Shown here: piece after piece, positions 59,466 to 64,000 of the stretch
Numbering within the stretch: the first letter of the stretch is position 1
Layout: each line of letters opens with the position of its first letter
DNA from: Symsagittifera roscoffensis
Lineage: Eukaryota; Xenacoelomorpha; Acoela; Convolutidae
NCBI RefSeq assembly: GCF_963678635.1
Contig: NC_087065.1
Span: forward strand, 32,370,373-32,434,372
Direction: 5' to 3'
Length of the DNA: 64,000 nucleotides
The notes under the pieces: generated by a model
Database searches by the model: none
The model's input: the letters and a program-made list of their open reading frames with translations, nothing else
Told to the model about the DNA's origin: nothing
Translations under genes and position numbers: made by a program

Positions 59466-60504
59466 TTGTCTAAAAAAAATTATAGAATGTTCTTAAGTAT
59501 AATTGCATTTTGTATAGATATCTACTTAAGAAGTTTAGCATTCCAAGAAATTCTTGTATTTTTTTATTGGAGGGAAATTGAAGTTTTTGAATTGAGTCAA
59601 TGCGGGATTTTAATGGAGTTATAGTGTTTCTTTCAATTATGTGTCCAAGAAATTTTACACGGGTTAGGAAAAAATAGGATTTATCTGGGGCTGCTTTCAT
59701 GTTTTTGCTCAGTAAAATTTGATAATATTTTTCTAAAACAATGAACATTTCGTCCTTGGTTTGAGATTGCATGAAAACATCGTCTAAATATGTTATTGCA
59801 GTTTTGTTAGGTATGAGTGGTCGAAAAATTTTACTCATAAATGCTGAGAATGCTGCTGGTCCTATGAAGATTCCATCGAATAGTCTATTAATTTCGTATT
59901 GTTGATTTCCAATAACGAATTGTATTAATCTTCGTGATTGTTCATCTAGTGGTATTTGATTATATGCGCTATGCATGTCTGCTGTTGTAAAAATTTTACC
60001 CTTTATTTTTGTGAGAATTACTTGAATTGGTTCAATAGGCCAGTTGCATTAAGATTCATCAATGAGTGAATTGAGGTATCGTGCATCTAGAACTTTTTTC
60101 AATGATTCTCCTTTTGCTAAAATTATAACGGGATTTATAATTGTGTTTCCTTTTGGCTGTTCTTCTTTATTTACTGGGGAAATGATTTAATATTGTTCTA
60201 ATACGTCCAGTAATCTGTTAATTTTGTCTCGCAAGTGTATTGAGACTTTACTTGCTTTTTATTTTTTGAAAACTGCATCAAGTTTTAGAGAAAACAGTAT
60301 TGGTGAGTTTACTTTTCCAACATCAAATTTAGATAATGCGTAAACTTTTGGGTATTTCAATAATATATCTTCTAATTGTTCAAATTCTTTTTGTGTTATC
60401 TGGGAGTGTTGAAAATTAAACCTTGTAAGAAATTTTAATTGTTCTGCTGAGTATTTTGATATTAGAACTGTTGGTGTTGCGTTTTTCGGTGTTGCGTTTT
60501 TCAT
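59466..60504 (-). pseudogene. retroelement reverse transcriptase, broken
   Basis: The minus strand has VYALSKFDVGKVNSPILFSL (60.3 kb, RT entry), MHSAYNQIPLDEQSRRLIQF, YEINRLFDGIFIGPAAFSAF, TAITYLDDVFMQSQTKDEM (YLDD active site, ~59.8 kb) and VKFLGHIIERNTITPLKSRI, then FLGMLNFLSRYL. These are the RT fingers, palm and thumb of a Ty3/gypsy-type element. The 168-codon stretch 59470-59976 is open; stops occur near 60050 and 60190. The active-site Asp pair is intact. Confidence 0.93.
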
Positions 60505-61084
60505 TGCTATTAATATTATTTATCGATACTTCTTCATCAAGGATGGTTGATTGACATATTATATTAGTTGTAAAATATCTTTTATACGATATGCTTTTTC
60601 CTTTGCGGGAGAAGTTGTTGCATTAGTTTCACAATGAGCTGTAAGTCCCAAAGGTAAGATCATTTTGTATGGAGTGTTCTTATATACATGTAGAGAAATA
60701 ACATCTGAATTTGAATTTTTCTCGGAAAGTTTTATGAATTTGTCCGAATTCAAGGTCAGACATATAGAGACGTTGTTCATTTTGTTCTTTATTGTATTGG
60801 TTAATTTGTTTGACTGAAAAAATGCAACCATAGCCTGCTAGTGGTTTCAGGTATTTCCGTTCTTGGTTGTATATGGGGTAGAATTTGGAGAAAAATGGTG
60901 GTTGTTTGTTTATTCTTTGGAAAAATGTCGAAGCTGCAGTTTTCTTCCTTGTGTATTTGTCTTTGTTTATTATCTGCTGTTTATTTCATTCATTGTTGGA
61001 ATATCATTAGTAATAAATCGGATTCCAATGTTTTATATCTGTGATATGGAAAGTTTGTTTAAATTGTTTACTTAAGAGTTTATT

Positions 61085-61300
61085 TTGATCCATGGTTCGA
61101 GTGGGAACAAGGAAGAATTGGATTTTTCCAAAATTTGTTAAAGATGATCCTTGTGCTGTTGCTACCCTGCTTGTTGTTTTAAAAGGTAATAATTTTGAAA
61201 GAAAATTTTTTGTTTCGTTCCATGTGGGATTGTTAATAATGTTTGAATCCGCACCGGAATCTATTAAAAAATCAATTTCAAGGTCTGGTGTTTGAAATTT
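61085..61300 (-). pseudogene. retroelement aspartic protease
   Basis: The minus-strand frame reads IDFLIDSGADSNIINNPTW, with the DSGA catalytic triplet, then TSRVATAQGSSLTNFGKI, which is the flap-side region. It lies upstream of RT on the minus strand, as expected. Similar in type but not closely related to the protease at 40648. Confidence 0.85.
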
Positions 61301-61879
61301 TTTGTTTTTTGGACTTTCTAAGAGGAGTGGGATTGAACTAAATTTTTCTTTAGGTTGTGTTTCCTTTGGTACATTTTGGTCAATGTTCTTCTTCTGTTTT
61401 TTTTCTACTATTTTTTCTATTCTTTTGTTATTATTAATAGGTCTTGTAGAGTAGTTTAGGAGGAAATGATCATGATTTTCTTATTAATGTGAATGTATTG
61501 GTTATTCGTAAATAGTTGGTTCATAGTCATCTTTGATTTGAATCATGTTGATTGAAATTGTTTTTTCTGTTTCGCTTTCACTATCTGTGGATTCGCAATT
61601 TATGTGAATTAAATGCAATTCTATGCTTTCTGTATTATCATTACCATGGGGGTCTGGCTGAGTTTTTTCAGTTGTTGGTACTTGATTTAATTGTCTTTGA
61701 TGTTTAGGTGTACTGCTCCTATAGTATTTTTGTGGGTTTTGAGAACGCGTGTTATTCCTATGTGTTGATTGAGAATAATTTCACTGTCTATTCTCATAAT
61801 CTGGATTTCTATTCTCTGAACTTTTATGTGATGTATGTTGATAATTTTATAGTTTTGATCTTTGGTAATTTGATGTGTT

Positions 61880-62046
61880 TTTCGAATTTTCTCATGATCT
61901 GTTGATTTGATATTGATTATTTCTATCATTTGAATAGTTTCTGTTTCTACCGTTGGAATAATTTCTATTTCTATCACATGAAGAATTTCTGGATCGATCA
62001 TTCGAATAGTTTCTGTTTCCAGAATTCGAATGGGAATTGGTATCAA
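61880..62046 (-). repeat. NRNYSN-type peptide repeats in the gag tail
   Basis: In one minus-strand frame the sequence reads repeated units of the form NRNYSNDR, NSSCDR, NRNYSNGR, NRNYSNDR. At DNA level they are short GAAACAGAAACTATTC-like repeats. They lie between the zinc knuckle and protease, so a basic, Asn-rich nucleic-acid-binding tail of gag is likely. Confidence 0.6.
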
Positions 62047-62359
62047 ACGAATATCCAGGTCGGTTTGAATTTGATCGTGAATAGTTATTTCGTAAACTGA
62101 TTATTTCGACTGTTCGATCGACTGTATCTGTTTTTTGAGGAGTTTCGTGAATTTCTATTTGGAGATCGTCCTCGATAGTTGCATCTGTAAGATGGTTGTT
62201 GTCTATAGTAATTAAAATAGTTTGGGAGTGGTTTTCCCGAGCTATGATTACTATGAATGTTTTTGTTAGGTAAAATTTGATCTTTTTTCTTGTATTGATG
62301 AAATGTTTTATTTAGTTCCTGTGTTTTTGTGGTCTGTTTTGCTAATCTTGTTGTTTTTG

Positions 62360-62405
62360 TCTACATTCGGCAATGCTGTGTCCGTATCTACGTTAATAGT
62401 TACAC
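62360..62405 (-). pseudogene. gag zinc-knuckle remnant
   Basis: The minus strand reads WCNY, stop, RRYGHSIAECRQK. The second Cys position of the C-X2-C-X4-H-X4-C knuckle is a stop codon; Gly-His and the final Cys remain. Confidence 0.7.
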
Positions 62406-62699
62406 CATTTTTTAAATGATGGTTTGCCTTTAAAATTTGGGTTTTTTTTTCGTAGATGTTTAAAATTTCAGTAATTTTTTTTCGGATAAATCTCTAACGG
62501 AGTCATGAATATTGTTTATTTGTGTAGTGGTATTTTGAATATTGTCTACATATTGCAACTTGAGACTTTCTGTCTCTTCCAATTTCATTGTGAGTTTTGC
62601 TTGTTCTAGTTTACCCTCTAGTTTTCTAAAGTCTAAATCTGGTTCTCGAATTCAGGAAGGATGTGATGCTCTCTTTTTTTTTTGCTTTTTTGCGTAATT

Positions 62700-63660
62700 G
62701 AGGCGTGAGAGTCATCATTGAAATTTCTGTCATTTTTGTCTTTTTATAGTCATATGTGTTGAGTGAATATGTTTTCGGACTAATGTTTCAATTCTTACAG
62801 CAATTTGTTTTACTTTTTCATTGGGTAGTCTACGAATTTCATTGCCTAAAACTCTTTGATGTTGTTTGTTTCTTTCAAAGTCAAACATTTTTGAGAACTC
62901 TTGTGTAAATGTTTTCCAATCTAATTTTTTATCTATAAGTAGAACTGAAAACGACTTTTGGGCTGCGCCATCAAGTGTAGTTTGGCTTAGGGCTGTACGT
63001 CTATGTATCCAGTTTTGATGAAGTGGCGTATATACTGGTTCAGGTCCTATACTCAAAATTAAAATTGCTGTAACTGCACTTTAATAATATTGTACTGAGT
63101 ATTCAGGATCTGTCCCTGTGAATAGCATTAGTGGTTTATTTGGTAAAATTGAGGATCCACCCTTTAGGTATGGATTCATGGTCATTTGTAGTGATTTTGC
63201 GGCGTTTGGTGTTTGAGAAAAATTTGTAAAATTTCGTTAAGCAATTGAGTTGGTTGATAAGATCGTGTATTGACTGGGTTTTGTGGTTAAAACATATTAT
63301 GGTATGTCGTTAGATTATTTCTTGGTTGTCGTGCGTGTTCATCGCGTGTATATGGTTCGAAAATATCTGGTAAATCAAAGCTGTACGAGCGAGGTCTTTG
63401 GTTTGTATAGAATCGTTGATGAATTTGATTATAATATTCTTCATCATCTGATGGACTATAATTAGCTAGATAATAAGGGGGTCGATTTGTATTATAGTTT
63501 TTATTCGTGTTATTTTTGTTATGATGGGAAAATGTTTTTTTTTTCACTGCGATCTTGTGTAGATCGTGGTTGATCATTGAAAAATACTGAATTTGAAGTC
63601 GATTGTGGTTTATCTTGACTTTGTGAATATGAAAAAGTCTGAGTATTCATGTTAGAAGAT
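62700..63660 (-). pseudogene. retroelement gag, broken
   Basis: Minus-strand segments are PPYYLANYSPSDDEEYY (63.5 kb), SLQMTMNPYLKGGSSILPNK and LMLFTGTDPEYSVQYY, then a stop near 63082. After it come EPVYTPLHQNWIHRRTALSQ, DGAAQKSFSVLLIDKKLDWK, FTQEFSKMFDFERNKQHQR and NEIRRLPNEKVKQIAVRIET. The hydrophilic capsid-like layout followed by a zinc knuckle identifies gag. It is the first gene of the element on this strand. Confidence 0.75.
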
Positions 63661-64000
63661 TTTGGTGCTTTTGATTTGCTTACATAATTAAAATTATACT
63701 CGCTTTATATATAATTATATTTATAATTATAAGTGTTTTTATAATGGTTTTTGTCATTGGTCTAAATGTTTGGTAATCCATATGTGAGTATTTTCGAGCA
63801 ACGGAGGGTTTTAGTGCAGATTGCAGCGTCATCTGTGGTAATGTTGGATTTTATGTTTTTGGAGTTGTAAGATTGGGATGAATAGGTGAAATATTTTGTT
63901 GTGACTTAGTAGTTATTGTTTCAACTATTTCTTCTTTTACAAAATGTGATGGATTTTGAATATTTTAGGGTGTAAGATTTCTAATTCCGTTTCGGTTGTC

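Larger units (their letters stand above)
52450..63700 (-). mobile_element. Ty3/gypsy-type LTR retroelement with extra post-integrase region, decayed
   Basis: On the minus strand, from right to left, are gag, zinc knuckle, protease, RT, RNase H and integrase. More than 4 kb of further reading frames follow. The protease-RT-RH-integrase order is that of Ty3/gypsy elements and retroviruses. Internal stops and frameshifts occur in nearly every domain. The 5' LTR would lie beyond the right edge and the 3' LTR was not delimited. It may lie within the next upstream dynein intron or outside the gene. Confidence 0.85.

Overview
The window is AT-rich animal nuclear DNA. It holds a spliced gene with large introns, full of mobile elements and tandem repeats. 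The host gene encodes an axonemal dynein heavy chain, so the organism builds motile cilia or flagella. I cannot place it more precisely than a metazoan with an AT-rich, repeat-rich genome. No rRNA, tRNA, CRISPR array or bacterial-style operon was seen.

The backbone is one minus-strand gene, an outer-arm (beta, DNAH9/11/17-type) dynein heavy chain. Seven consecutive exons can be read with consistent phase: 48026-47850, 47507-47392, 36167-35852, 35008-34700, 14285-14051, 13888-13560 and 10551-10363. Together they give 557 uninterrupted codons, from stalk coil 1 through the microtubule-binding domain, stalk coil 2 and AAA5 into the start of AAA6. Neither gene end is in the window; the flanking introns exceed 16 kb upstream and 10 kb downstream. 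Almost everything else between 10 and 48 kb is intron.

Left of the gene (1-10 kb) are a ~275-bp satellite (about 22 copies, 1-6130), a foldback repeat (6174-6430) and a very uniform 37-bp minisatellite (8909-9997). Intron passengers include a hAT-type MITE family (12830-13255, 36380-36791, plus fragments) and an element with CCCGGGTTGAC inverted ends (14357-15265). A degenerate 13.6-kb Polinton/Maverick occupies 16995-30549, with 6-bp target duplication, TIRs, protease, capsid, integrase, ATPase and a B-family polymerase. There are also a LINE reverse-transcriptase relic (~32.2-32.8 kb), a 244-unit ATG/CAT microsatellite (35091-35835), and a young LTR element with 2.4-kb LTRs and only gag-protease inside (36811-44616, TSD GACCA).

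The right end (about 52.4-64 kb) is a second, decayed Ty3/gypsy-type element on the minus strand: gag, zinc knuckle, protease, RT, RNase H, integrase with GPY/F module, then over 4 kb of extra reading frames after integrase. The most striking result links the two ends. The 275-bp satellite monomer at the left edge is recognisably homologous to a ~272-bp segment (55618-55889) of that post-integrase region, so the satellite appears to have been born from a piece of retroelement coding sequence.
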